A stretch of DNA of 64,000 bases from Eucommia ulmoides. Its lineage: Eukaryota; Streptophyta; Magnoliopsida; Garryales; Eucommiaceae. Location: positions 50,639,647 to 50,703,646 of the forward strand of contig CM028328.1 in NCBI GenBank assembly GCA_016647705.1, read 5' to 3'. Both the position numbers and the translations under genes were made by a program. Positions 48,964 through 60,328 of the stretch are shown here, in pieces; positions within the stretch are counted from its first letter, which is position 1, and each line of letters begins with the position of its first letter. The notes beneath the pieces are model-generated. The model was given only the letters and a program-made list of their open reading frames with translations. It was not told the DNA's origin and made no database searches.

Positions 48964-50330
48964 TCATAAGAAATATTTGCATAAGTGGGAGACATTCCAA
49001 AGTTTGGGGATTGCTACGCCGTCAAGATCTTCAAGCCAATAGGTTCTTGGTCTATTTACTTTAGTTACATGGTAAGGGCTTTCCCAGTTAGGTGCTAGCT
49101 TTCCCCAGCGAACTCCTGGGCAATGAGGCATTACCCTCTGAAGTACTAGGTCTCCTACAGCGAAATATCGTGGACGAACTACATGATTGAACATCCGTGC
49201 CATCCTTAATTTGTAAGCCACCATCCGTAATAATGCCCTATCTCGCCTTTCTTCCAGTTAATCCATTTCTTCTCGTATAAGTTCTTCATTCTCCACCAGG
49301 TTGACCATATCATCTTGTTTGGACAACATTCTTATCTCCACTAGAACGACAACTTCAGTTCTGTAAGTAAGGGAGAAGGGTATCTCTTCAGTAGTAGACA
49401 TTGGCGTGGTACAATTAGCCCATAATACATCTGGGAGTACTTCTACCCACTTCCCTTTGGTATCATCTAGTTGTTTCTTGAGAGCCTCTTTGATGGAATA
49501 GTTTATTATCTCTACTTGCCCGTTAACTTGTGGATGTGTTGGACTAGATGTCCGATGTTGAATCTTCAACTCGTTGTATATCCAAGCAACTTTGCCTCCA
49601 GTAAAAGATGTCCCGTTATCAGAAATAAGGACTGCAGGAATACCAAAACTACAAATGATGTTTTTCTAAAGAAAATTCTTTATTTCTTTATCTCCCACTG
49701 TTGCAAATGATTCTGCCTCGACCTACTTGGTGAAATAATCAATTACCACTAGTAGGCACCTTTTGTTTCTAGGTGCTGGAGCGAACGACCCCAACACATC
49801 CATCCCCCACTAAGAAAATGGCCAAGGGTTGGTTATTGGAGTTTATTGTTGAGTAGTAACTTTGATATAATTGGAGAATCGTTGGCATTGTTACACTTCC
49901 TGACGTATTCATGTGCATTAAAGTGCATGGTTGGTTAGTAATATCCCACTCTCAGTACTTTGTGTACCAAGGTTCGTCCCCCTTGGTGGTTCCCACAAAC
50001 TCCTTTATGTATCTCTTGTAGGACATAATATGCTTCTTTTGGTCCTAAACAGAGCAACAACAGTTGGGAAAAAGAACATTTATACAATTTATCATTGGTT
50101 AACACATACCTTGACGACTTGTATAAAATATTTTTGGCGGTATCCTTGTCTTCTAGTAAAGCTCCCTCCTCTAAGTACAGAACTATAGGAGTTTTACAGT
50201 TTTCTTCTTGACCCAACTGGCCTATGTATGCACATTGGCTAATTGGAGCGACTACAGATGGTTGATTAAGGAATTCCACCAGTTCAGATCTCTGATCCGG
50301 TCCCAAAGTAGAAGTTAACATAGACAAGGC
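48964..50330 (-). pseudogene. Tat-like pol relic: integrase
   Basis: The N-terminal zinc-binding part is in 49935..50327 (VLQEIHKGVCGNHQGGRTL). The C-terminal half of the core is in 49258..49569 (SSPTHPQVNGQVEIINYSIK, then LPDVLWANCTTPMSTTEEIPFSLTY). The C-terminal domain is in 48964..49224 (FAVGDLVLQRV, WESPYHVTKV). Stops separate these frames, and the first catalytic region between about 49600 and 49930 is scrambled by frameshifts. Pol ends at the stop just above 48960. Confidence 0.88.
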
Positions 50331-51397
50331 ATCTGCCTTGGTGTTTTTAGCCTTTGGGATGGCCTCAAAGTTACAACTCTAGAATAAGAAGGTCAGCTCT
50401 TTCACATTTTCAACGTAAAGTTGCAATTTCTCCTCATTAATGATAAACAACCCATTAATTTGATTGACCACCAATTAGAAGTCTGATTTTACCTCCAAAT
50501 GTTGGGCATCCATCTCTTTTGCAAGAGTCAACCCAATAATTACAACTTCATACTCAGCTTCATTGTTGGAGGTTCAAAAGCAAAGTTGTATTGCTTTTTC
50601 AGGCTGATCTCCTTCAGGTGTTTACAAGACTATACTCACACCACACCCCTTTATGTTTGAAGCACCATCAACCCACAACTTCCATGGCGCAGTGGATAGA
50701 AACGTTGCTTCTATGATCGATAGAGAAGTTAGCTCGGCAATGAAGTCAACTAAAGCTTGACATTTGATTGCTGCCCTAGTCTTGTACTTATGGAGAATTC
50801 ACCAAATTCCACAGCCCACTTCATGAGGTGACCAAAAGCTTCTGGCCTGTGCATTACCTCTCGGAGTGGGCATGAGGTCAGTACATTAATCATATGAGCC
50901 TAGAAATACAGTCTACGCTTTCGTGCTATGGTTACCAGGCCCAAAGCCAGCTTATCTAACTCCGTGTAGCGAGTTTCTGCTAGAACTAACAACTTTCTAA
51001 TGTAGTACACCGACTTTTGCCCTTCTGCGAGATCTTTGACAAGTGCGGTGCTCACTGCTACAAGTGTCACAGCCAGATAGAGAAGGAGTTCTTCTCCTGG
51101 GTTTACTTTCTCCAGTGTTTCTACTCAGCCCAAGTAATCTTTAATGGATTAGAGAGCTCGTTCACAGTAATCATCCCATTGAAATGTTTTATTCCCTTTC
51201 AAAATCTTGAAGAATAGGGCATATCTATCAGTAAATTTTGAGATGAATCTGTTCAGTGCTGCTAACCTTCCCATCAACACCTAGACTTTCCTTATTGTTG
51301 TAGGGCACTTCATATTCTTGATAGCTTTTATCTGTCCAGAGTACACCATGATGCTGGTCTGGTTAACCACAAAGCCTAGGAACTTTCTAGATACAAC
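50331..51397 (-). pseudogene. Tat-like pol relic: end of RT and RNase H
   Basis: Directly beside the nested Athila-like element, the minus strand reads SRKFLGFVVNQTSIM, continuing the RT palm/connection from 58793. It goes on through LAALNRFISKFTDR and LVLAETRYTELDKLALGLVT (RNase H connection) and VMHRPEAFGHLMKWAVE. It is fragmented by many frameshifts and stops over the RNase H part. Confidence 0.8.
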
Positions 51398-52854
51398 TGA
51401 TAGGTTGAAAATACGTATCTATTTCTAAGCCGAATTTGGTAATTTTTGAGTGTATTAGTAATATTTAATTGCATTTTAGTTTATTTTTGTGTAAATCAGG
51501 TGTAGGGATGTAACAAAGTGATAAATGAGCGAAGTGGTAGAGAAATGGTGAAGAAATAAGGTTTTAGGACATCAAGCCTACAGCCGTGGTGGTCAGGCCA
51601 CCTCCGAGGTGGTGGAGATGCAAGGAGAATTGTGCAGAAGCCATCACCCCAGCGTTCATTCACCGCCAAGGCAGTGAAAGTGCAGTGAACCAAAATCCAG
51701 TCTCAGCGCCGAGGCGGTGAAAGTCCAGAGACTTCAAGTTTTCATTAACTGTCGCATCGGTCAGTCACCACCTTAGCAATGATGTAAAACAACTTACTCA
51801 CCACCGCAACGGTGAATCCACCGTCGCGACGGTGACTCTGTGCAGAAAATATCTGTTTTTAAGATATTTTGAAACCTTCTATTTAATTCGTTTTCTCTTC
51901 CATTTGTCAAGGGACGTCCCTAACATTAGAACTTGATCTTGGCCATTCTTGAAGAGCTCAAAGAGGAGATTCACATATCAGAGAAGAGGAAACACTTTCA
52001 GATCGATCGTTGGCGACAGTGGATCACTCCACCTTAAGATTTTATCTTTCTTTCTTTGTTTTTATCTTTGTAACTTAACGTTTTATTGTCAATGATGATG
52101 AATCTCTCTTGTTTTCTAGTTTCAAATGCTAAGATCATGGTAGGCTAGATAAATATTAACTAGGGATCGATGTAGTTCATGTAAATATACGTTTGATTGA
52201 ATATATATTTTTTTAATGGTTGTTTGTCTAACTCTGATTGTGTTTACTATTTTATTACAATTTTAATATGTTTGTTAATGTATTAGGGTTGGTTTTGAGA
52301 ATACAGGGTTTGACACTCGGGAGAGGTAACCTCGAATTCGGACTGGGGTAAACACATTGCGACGTTCTAACGACCTGGGAGGGCTTTAGAAATTGTACAA
52401 TCCATGATGTTGGGTCAAGACTCATGTGACTATGTGTTCAAAAAGACGTTTAAGGGGGACTTCAGCGTCAACGTGAAGTCACATATTCATTCACTAAACA
52501 CTCGGGAGAGGAAGTGAATGAGTTTAAGATACAGAGATTGTCGGATAGGATAAACACTGGTTTTATTAACTAAATAAAGTTAAACATGTATTAAGTGAAT
52601 GAAATCAATCCATAGGTAATCAACTTAATTAAAACTAACCTAATATTTTTTAGTTTACCTTAGGTTTTAATTAGTTTAGTTTAAAACATTTCTTGAACTG
52701 TCGGGATAATATAAGACTATGCAAATTGCGGTATTCAATTATTCAAACAAGTTTCCCAGTGGAACAATATCCAAACTTAAAGATCTATTATATTAAAACT
52801 TGACCTCGTGCACTTGCGAGTAAGTCAGACATGAGCGTAAAAATGACGTGTCCA
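51398..52854 (+). repeat. 5' LTR of the Athila-like element
   Basis: 1,457 bp, starting TGATAGGTTGAAAATAC and ending GACGTGTCCA. Contains several CACCGCC..GGCGGTG hairpin words between 51580 and 51840. The CTTGCGAG word near the end matches other gypsy LTR ends in the window. Confidence 0.93.
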
Positions 52855-52860
52855 AGTTGT

Positions 52861-52878
52861 TGGCACCGTTTCCGCGGA
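52861..52878 (+). other. Primer binding site of the Athila-like element
   Basis: TGGCACCGTTTCCGCGGA, six bases after the LTR. This resembles the Athila-group primer site complementary to tRNA-Asp (TGGCGCCGTTGCCGGGGA) with three mismatches. Confidence 0.8.
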
Positions 52879-53002
52879 GGTGTGTTTCGATTTGGTTGAT
52901 ATTACCACTAAGTGGTTGAATATTAATCTGGACAATTCTTTTGTTCTATTTTATTTTAAATTATTTTGATAATTTGTTTCGTTAGTTTTGATCAAGTAGT
53001 GC

Positions 53003-53420
53003 ATGCAACGTAGAAGAAATTTTGAATTCTTGATTCTTGATCCTGAGATTGAGCGTACGTTGAAAAGGATAAGGAGAGAGAGAAGAAGCCAGCTTCAAAG
53101 CCATGAATTGAGATCCAATGGAGCATACTATCCCAAATTCCTTGTCTATGAGGAATTTTGGTGAAAAATGCTCAACCACACAGGAAGGTGTTATAGACTA
53201 CGTCCTATCTATGGAAGCTGTACCGAAAGACATACCAAAAGCTGTACCAAAAGCCATACCTAAAGTCGACACACCTTTTGCGGATGGTTCGGACCGTTTC
53301 GGATTAAGCAAATTTTCCTTCGGCTCAATTGAATTGGAAGGTGAAAAGGAGAAGATCAAGCGCTATATCAAAAATGAAAAACGAGTTGTAGAGAGTATTT
53401 CCCTCGTTGACGACTGATCT
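53003..53420 (+). pseudogene. Gag-like start of the Athila-like element
   Basis: ATG 53003 opens 53 codons (MQRRRNFEFLILDPEIERTL, then basic residues) to TGA at 53162, resembling the first residues of Athila-type gag. A frame from 53118 to 53417 then carries PKDIPKAVPKAIPK repeats and DGSDRFGLSKFSFGS. The zinc knuckle and matrix/capsid parts of a complete gag are absent, so most of gag is deleted or never existed in this derivative. Confidence 0.55.
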
Positions 53421-53679
53421 TGCAATTTGCTAAGTCCAGTTGGGGACGGTAAATCAAGCACATTTTTTAATATGAAACCGAGGGTATCAAGTTTTGCCCA
53501 TTTTCTTTTGCTACTATTTACATTTTGGAGGACGAAATGGTCTTGGAGCATGTTTGGAGGCGAATTGAGGAGTGTGGATACTTGGGGATGTGTTTCGCAC
53601 TTAAAATCGTTGAACTATCAAAGTGGAAGTGCGTGGAGTGGAGCCTTGTGTTGAAAACATGAAGAAATCATGAAAAACA

Positions 53680-53870
53680 AGTAGCTCACTGCTGAGGCGG
53701 TGAGAATACAAGATATAAAGGTTTTTAAACAAACACTTCACCGCCGAGGCGATAAAACTTCAGGTTACAAAGGGTTTAAAAAAGGCATTTCACCGCCTAG
53801 GCAGTGAAATGAAAAAATGTTTAGGTTTTAAAAAAGGTGCTCCACCGTTGCGGTGGTGAAGCCTCTTTTC
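53680..53870 (+). repeat. Internal copies of the CACCGCC hairpin word
   Basis: Four variants (CACTGCTGAGGCGGTGA, CACCGCCGAGGCGATAA, CACCGCCTAGGCAGTGA, CACCGTTGCGGTGGTGA) spaced 45-65 bp, matching the hairpin words of the LTRs. Confidence 0.85.
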
Positions 53871-54474
53871 GTTTAAAATCATCCCGATCATTCTAACCCA
53901 CCACAACCTCCTCTAAAACTTCAAAATCTCTCAATTCCCATCCTTCCAAACCATTTCAAACCCTCAAATTCATCATTCCATTTACAAAATTTGTGATTTC
54001 CACTACGAATTATCCTCCAAAAATCATATTTTTCCCATATTCGAAAACCTAGGGTTTAAGGAATGAACGATGCGATTTCTCCATTTTCAATCATTTGGAC
54101 CGAAATGTTTCAACAAGTATTTATGATATTACATTTCATCTATTTGTTGAAATCTTTGATTGATTTGCATGTTTATATAAAAAATCATTGAATTTGGATT
54201 GTGCCCTAAACCCTTAAACCCTCATTTTTGTGATTTTCATTCTCTATGGGATTTCGGTTTGATTTTTGATGATGAACTAGATTTCTATGGATTATTAAAT
54301 TGTGTGAAACAAAATTTCATGCTACATTGTTGATATTAAGTTGAAACCGTTGCGATTGGTGTGTGCGTATGGAGATTGTGGCTTGTTTCTTAAAGGTGTT
54401 GATTCGGGGGATTATTTTCAATTGTTCATATATGATTGGGTTGTCGTGTTTTGTGATTGTGATTGATAGGAGAT

Positions 54475-55665
54475 ATGACTAAGCGGGCAACATCAAAGAG
54501 GACGAGGGGTGAAGGTTCAAGTTCTCACACCAGAGGTGCCACCGCGGACTACGATTTTGCTCACTTTGTTTCCAAACAAGCGGAGGAACATTTCAACCGT
54601 TTTGAGCATAAATGAAAATGTATTCGACAAAGGGGATTTGGGCCATTCGACAACCTCCCGATGGAATTTCAAGAAGTGATTCGAAGCCGCAGTTGGGAAC
54701 GGTTATGTAAATCACCACCCTAAGGCAAGGTGGCCCTAGTGCGGGAGTTCTATGCCAATGTCACTGAAGCCACTAACTACCGGACAAGGGTCCGAACTCA
54801 CCCCATCTCTTTCAGTCCTGAGTTCATCAATGAGGTCTTGGGATTGGCGACCCCGGAACCACCCACTGACGAACCATATGGGGGCTGAGACCCAAGCATG
54901 AACACTGTAATTATTGCCATCACTTCTGGTAACGTCTAGTGGACACACACTGGGATGGGTCTCACCATATTCCTGGTTAAATTTCTCAATCCAATCCCCA
55001 AGAAATGCCACCATTTTATTTGTAGAAGTCTTCTCCCGGCATCTCACTTGTCATACGTCTCCAAAGACAGGGCAATGACGCTATATTCGATCCATACGGG
55101 CAAACCGATAAATGTTGTCTACTTGATCTACTCTTCAATTCTTCATGCCGTCAATACAACGAAGGCCAATCTCCCATTTCTATCATTCTTGACCGACCTC
55201 TTCCGACGAGCCGGTGTATCGATAATCGGGGATAGCCTTTGCCCCCCAATCATTCCGCTCGATTTTGCTATGATAAATCGGATGTGGAAAGTCGGAGCGC
55301 AAGGGGTGGGTGAGCCCGAAGCTGAAAAAAAGGAAGGGCCTGCAGAGGAAGAGGTGGGGCCATCTGAGGCTTGCAGTGAGGTCACTTTGGAGAAGGTCTA
55401 TAAGGAGATCCATGATGTCCGGCTCGACAATGGAATTCTTTGCCAAGCGCAATATAATACGGATCTTTGAATTTCTGAGCTCGAAACTTTCCTGGATCAG
55501 TATACGAGTCATCAAGATCAAGTCCACTAGCTCATTTGCGAGCGCCTCGGCATTGACATGAGTGTGTATCCGCTTATGCCACAAATGCTGCCGCACCTTT
55601 TGCAACCACCAAAATTTTCTTTCAGACGCGACCGTAGTGGCGATGATGTTCCCCCAGCTGAATAG
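54475..55665 (+). pseudogene. 'Putative plant transposon protein' frame (Transposase_32-like)
   Basis: One frame of 397 codons from MTKRATSKRTRGEGSSSHTR with six in-frame stops (near 54613, 54720, 54886, 54938, 55468 and 55528) but no frameshift. Recognisable pieces: FAHFVSKQAEEHFNRF, RGFGPFDNLPMEFQ, VALVREFYANVTEATNYRTR, FSPEFINEVLGL, LLPASHLSYVSKDRAMTLYS, KPINVVYLIYSSI and LTDLFRRAGV. This is the arrangement of the plant 'putative plant transposon protein' domain (PF20167), carried by many Athila-group derivatives and of unknown function. A probable acceptor (GATTGATAG) lies just before the start, suggesting a spliced mRNA. An acidic linker (EPEAEKKEGPAEEEVGPSE) follows the domain. Confidence 0.8.
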
Positions 55666-57321
55666 TAGGAGGTGAGACTTCTATGTATTATCTCCTAAGT
55701 ATGTGTTCCAACCCAATGTTTTTACATGAATGCTATATCTTGCAATTGGGTTTACTGCTCAGTCAATGTAGACATTGCCTCATTCAAGTTTGGGGGGATG
55801 TTCATCCATTTTTGTTTTTTTTGTAGAAAAGGATGAACAAAAGTTTTGAACAAATTTTTTGATGTATTCTAATTGGATGTTTTATGTATGCGTAGTTACA
55901 CTTCGTAGAAGTTTAAATGTATATTGTAGACTTTAAATATATAGTTAAGTTTTATTCAAAATTCCATGTTTTTGTATGTGAAATGCTTAGATTAGTGTAT
56001 GTATGTTAGTATTTAGATTTAATGTAGAGATGTTTATGTATGAGGAAGTATTTGCGTGTTGAGTCGTGAAGTTTGTTTGGGCCACTTACCGATAATGAAA
56101 ATTATCCCCTAATTGTATATTAAGGTCAGGCGTGATACCATTTAGGTGTGTTTTGTGTGCTTGGCATGTCGATTAGGTAAAAATTATTTTGATCCCAAAA
56201 TCGCATGATAGCATAAACTCACTGTATAATCATTCGAATGATTTGATGCCGATTATTCAGTAATAAGTTCATGACAAATTTAAGGAATCTAGAACTTGAT
56301 TTGGGGGAAACTTGAGGCGGAATCCTAGGTAAGGTAATTCCGGAGGCGTGATTTAGGCCTTCAATTTTTTCGCTTGAACCTTTGTAGCTAACTTAAAATT
56401 TTTATCCCTCATTCCCCTGTCGAAGCCGATAATCTTTTCAATTCTGAACACGTATCACTACTCTATCTAATTAATTTTTTCCAAACCATTGTCGCTAAGC
56501 CTAAGTTTCAAATTGAGTGAAATCAAGTTAGCATTAGTTTATGCTACATGAAGTAAGCGGTCGAGTTTTGGACGAATTTTTATTTTCTATATTAGTGTAT
56601 TCATTTGTCAATCTTTGAATTTTATTTGCACGCCCCTAAAATTGCACAAAATCGAATAAGTTTGGGGGAGTGCTAGAAGTCTAAAAAAAAACTATGTGAA
56701 TATAGTTTTTATTTTCATTACTTTCAACAAGTGAATACAACGTTCTTAAATTCTTGTTCAGGGTTGTGTTTTAATTGTGTGGGGTTACGAGAGAGAGATA
56801 GCGATAAGCATTTGTGCCTCGGGTATCATTCAATTATAACGATTTTCTGTTTTTATTCCTGTGATACCCTTGGTCGTTCTCCAAAGCCAAACCAAGCCCT
56901 ATTGATCTCTGTGAATATCCAAACCTACATTAGTGGATAGTTGAGCCCAGTCAAGCTTATAGTTTTCCTAATCCTTAAATGGCTTAAGTCATGAGCTTAG
57001 TTATTGAAATCCAATCTGGTGTTTGGATAGTTATACATTTGAGTTCTCATACACACACTTTAAATGGATCTAGAATGGTTTTGATTGATATTGACTATTG
57101 AAATTCTAGAACACCACGTGGTGTGTGTTATTTCCCGAACTTGATTAGATTGAGGGAGGAACAACTTGGTTTCTTCGATTGAACTTGGAACTCGCATGTG
57201 TTTACTTCATATTTGTTAAAGTTTATTCATTTTTAGTAGTTAGTTAGTTAGTACTGTTAGTTTATTTTAGTGATAGGGTGTTTTGCTCGAGAACTAGCAA
57301 AATACCAAGTTTGGAGGTATT
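55666..57321 (+). other. 3' untranslated region with repeated purine tracts
   Basis: No coding. Three polypurine-tract-like words occur: TCAAGTTTGGGGGGATG (about 55785), ATAAGTTTGGGGGAGTG (about 56657) and CCAAGTTTGGAGGTATT (57305..57321). Only the last is against the 3' LTR and so is the functional position. Confidence 0.75.
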
Positions 57322-58792
57322 TAATAGGTTAAAAATACCTATCTACTTCTAAGCCGAATTTGATAGTTTTCTAGTGTATTAGTAATATTTAATTGCGTTT
57401 TTGTTTGTTTTTATGTAAATTAGGTGTAAGGACGTAACAAAGTGATAAACGAGCGAAGCGGTGGAGAAACGGTGAAGAAATAAGATTTCAGGACATTAAG
57501 CCCACCGCCAAGGCGGTGGAGATGCAAGGAGAATTGTACAAAAGCCACCACCCCAGCGGTTATTCACCGCCGAGGCGGTGGAGATGCAAGGAGAATTGTG
57601 CAGAAGCCACCACCCCAGCGGTTATTCACCGCCGAGGCGGTGAAAATACAGTGAACCAAAAGCCAGTCTCACCGCCGTGGCGATAAAAGTCCAGAGAGTT
57701 CAATTTTTCATTCACCGCCGTAGCGGTCAATCACTGCGTCAGCGTTGATGTGAACCGACTTACTCACCGCCGCGGCGGTGATTATGTGCAGAAAATATCT
57801 GTTTTTAAGATATTTTGAAACCTTTTATTTAATCTCTTTTCTCCCCTATTTGTCAAGGGACGTCCCTAACATTAGAACTTGATCTTGGCCATTCTTGAAG
57901 AGCTCAAAGAGAAGATTCACATATCGGAAAAGAGGAAATACTTTCGGATCGATCGTTGGCGACAATGGATCACTCCACTTTAAGATTTGATCTTTCTTTC
58001 TATCTTTGTAACTTAATGTTTTATTGTGAATGATGATGAATCCCTCTTGTTTTATAGTTTCAATGACAAAGATCATGGTAGGCTAGATAAATATTATCTA
58101 AGGATCGATGTAGTTCATGTAAATATACGTTTGATTGAATATATGTTTCTTTAACGGTTGTTTGTCTAACTCCGATTGTATTTACCGTTTTATTATAATT
58201 TTAATATGCTTGTTAAGGTCTTAGGGTTGGTTTTGAGAATACAGGGTTTGACACGCAGGAGAGGTAACCCCGAATTCGGACTACGGTAAACACATCGTGA
58301 CATTCTAACGACCCGGGAGGGCGTTAGAAAGTGTGCAATCCATGACTTTGGGTTAAGACTCATGTGACTATGTGTTCAAAAAGACGTTCGATGGGGACTT
58401 TGACGTCAACGGGAAGTCACATATTCATTCACTAAACACTCGGGAGAGGGAGTGAATGAGTTTAAGATACAAAGATTGTTGGATATGATAAACACCGTTA
58501 TTGTTAACTAAACGAAGTCAAACATGTATTAAGTGAATGAAGTCAATCCCTAGGTAATCAACTTAATTAGAACTAACCCAATAGTTTTTAGTTTAACTTA
58601 GTTTTTAATTAGTTTAATTTAAAACATTTCTTGAACCGTTGGGATAATATAAGACTATGCAAATTGCGGTATTCAATTATTCAAACACGTTTCCCAGTTG
58701 AACAATATCCGATCTTAAAGATCCATTATACTAAAACTTGATTTCATGCACTTACGAGTAAATCAGAGGTGAGCGTAAAAATGATGCGTCCA
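57322..58792 (+). repeat. 3' LTR of the Athila-like element
   Basis: 1,471 bp, homologous to 51398..52854; starts TAATAGG (TG changed to TA) and ends GATGCGTCCA. Contains a 62-bp tandem duplication (57526..57587, 57588..57649) absent from the 5' LTR, and the perfect palindrome CACCGCCGCGGCGGTG at 57765..57780. Confidence 0.93.
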
Positions 58793-59470
58793 ACAATACC
58801 AAAAAAATATTTTTCTAGGTTTAGCTTCATATTATATTTCCTTATAATAGCAAAGGCCTCCTCCACATGGATCAGGTGGTCCTCTTTCCTAGAGATTTTG
58901 ACGAGCATATCATCTATGTAGACATCCATAGTTTCTCTAATTTAATCTTGGAAAATGCGGTTCACTAACTGCTGATATGTGGCTCCTGCATTTCTCAAAA
59001 CAAATGACATTACCTTGTAACAGTAGGTACCTTTTGGTGTGATAAATGATATTCTCTCCTCGTTCTACTAATCCATGTGGATTTGATTGTAGCCTACATA
59101 AGCATCCATCATGATCAGTCGTTGGTGCCCTACTGCTGCATCTACCATTTAGTCTATCATCGTCATTGGGTAGCAATCTTTTGGGTATGCTTGATTATGG
59201 TTAGTGAAGTCTACGCACATTCTCCGCTTTCCATTTTTTTTTTTTTGACAAGCACTGGATTGGCCAGCCACCTTAGGTACACCACTTTCTTTATGTGGCC
59301 AATGGAGAATAGTCTCTTTACCTCGGCTTCAATCACTTGTTATTTTTCAGTACTGAAAATCCTCATTTTCTATTTGACTAGAGGGTAAGACCTAGAAATT
59401 ATCAGGCCATGTATCGCAATGTCTAGGCTGATGCCCTTCATGTCTTTTGGAGTGCAGGCAAAAACGTCTA
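58793..59470 (-). pseudogene. Tat-like pol relic: first part of RT
   Basis: Minus-strand pieces give the RT palm: RLIMMDAYVGYNQIHMD near 59070-59125, and VYIDDMLVKISRKEDHLIHV at 58866..58924 with the catalytic YIDD box. The frame ends against the nested element at LEKYFFGI. Stops near 59066 and 59145 and frame changes break it. Confidence 0.85.
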
Positions 59471-59670
59471 GGTTCTTTTGGAGTAGCATGTTGATCTCTT
59501 CGGCTCAGTCTGGCTTAATGATCCACCAATCATAAGCTTTTGAGCCCTACTATTAAAGGCGATCTGTTTTACTTGCTTAGGGGGCTGGATCAAATTTGCA
59601 TGCTCCCTAAAATCATCAATTTCGTCTACCGAGCTTATTGATGAGCTGTTCCATGCTCTTGTTTTAATTG

Positions 59671-60195
59671 CTATAAGGGGGTACTCCTGCCCTTTATTGC
59701 TATGGAAAAACATTTCCTTGAAGCCACTTGATCACTTCTTATCACTGCCACAAAACCATTCTTCGCATACGTAACACACTGGTGGTATGTTGATGTAACA
59801 GCTCTCATCGCATGTAACCATGGATGCCCAAGTATTGCGTTATAGGGTGATGTTGAGTCCACCACTATGAACTCCATGGCATTTCTGTACCCCCGGTCTT
59901 CTTTGTTGGAGGTGACAGATAAAGTGATCTTTCTACATGGTGATGTAAAGTCGCCATTGAATCTTACCATAATAGTCTGCGTGGAACTGACGTTCAAACT
60001 GGGTATTCCCATTTGCTTTAGAGTACCCACAAAAATAATATTAGCATAACTACCATTATTGATCAGGATCCGCCTTACCTGGAAGCTGGAGATCCATAGA
60101 ATAATGACCAGGGCATCTTCATAGGGGTGAACGATCCCGTTACAATCCTCCTCAGAGAATGTGATGATTGGTCCCAGATTTGTTGTTAGTGCCAT
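59671..60195 (-). pseudogene. Tat-like pol relic: aspartic protease region
   Basis: A 174-codon open frame on the minus strand. ITFSEEDCNGIVHPYEDALV and then RRILINNGSYANIIF occupy the place of the protease active-site block. AILGHPWLHAMRAVTSTYHQ near the end is the conserved Tat protease tail. The active-site DSG triad reads NNG here, so the catalytic Asp is lost even though the frame is open. Confidence 0.85.
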
Positions 60196-60328
60196 TGCTT
60201 CTCCAAAGCAGCACTCTAGTGCTGCTTCGCGGACCTTCCTTTTTCATTTAGAATTAGATTCTTTGGTGGTTGGCCCAGCAGAGTTTATCATGAAGATTAC
60301 TTCACGATTCTCACTAGGACGCTCTTCT

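Larger units (their letters stand above)
51398..58792 (+). mobile_element. Athila-like non-autonomous LTR element nested in the Tat-like element
   Basis: A 7.4-kb element with LTRs 51398..52854 and 57322..58792. A 5-bp target duplication ACAAC (51393..51397) / ACAAT (58793..58797) flanks it, a primer site lies at 52861, and a purine tract precedes the 3' LTR. Between the LTRs there is no protease, RT, RNase H or integrase. Only a short gag-like start (53003..53164), a second short frame and a long decayed frame (54475..55665) are seen. It interrupts the RT of the host element, and the RT frame resumes on both sides. It would depend on proteins of related elements. Confidence 0.92.

Noticed and set aside
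55143..55605. Minus-strand frames of 80 and 140 codons
   Set aside because: They overlap the plus-strand transposon-protein frame, which has recognisable motifs.
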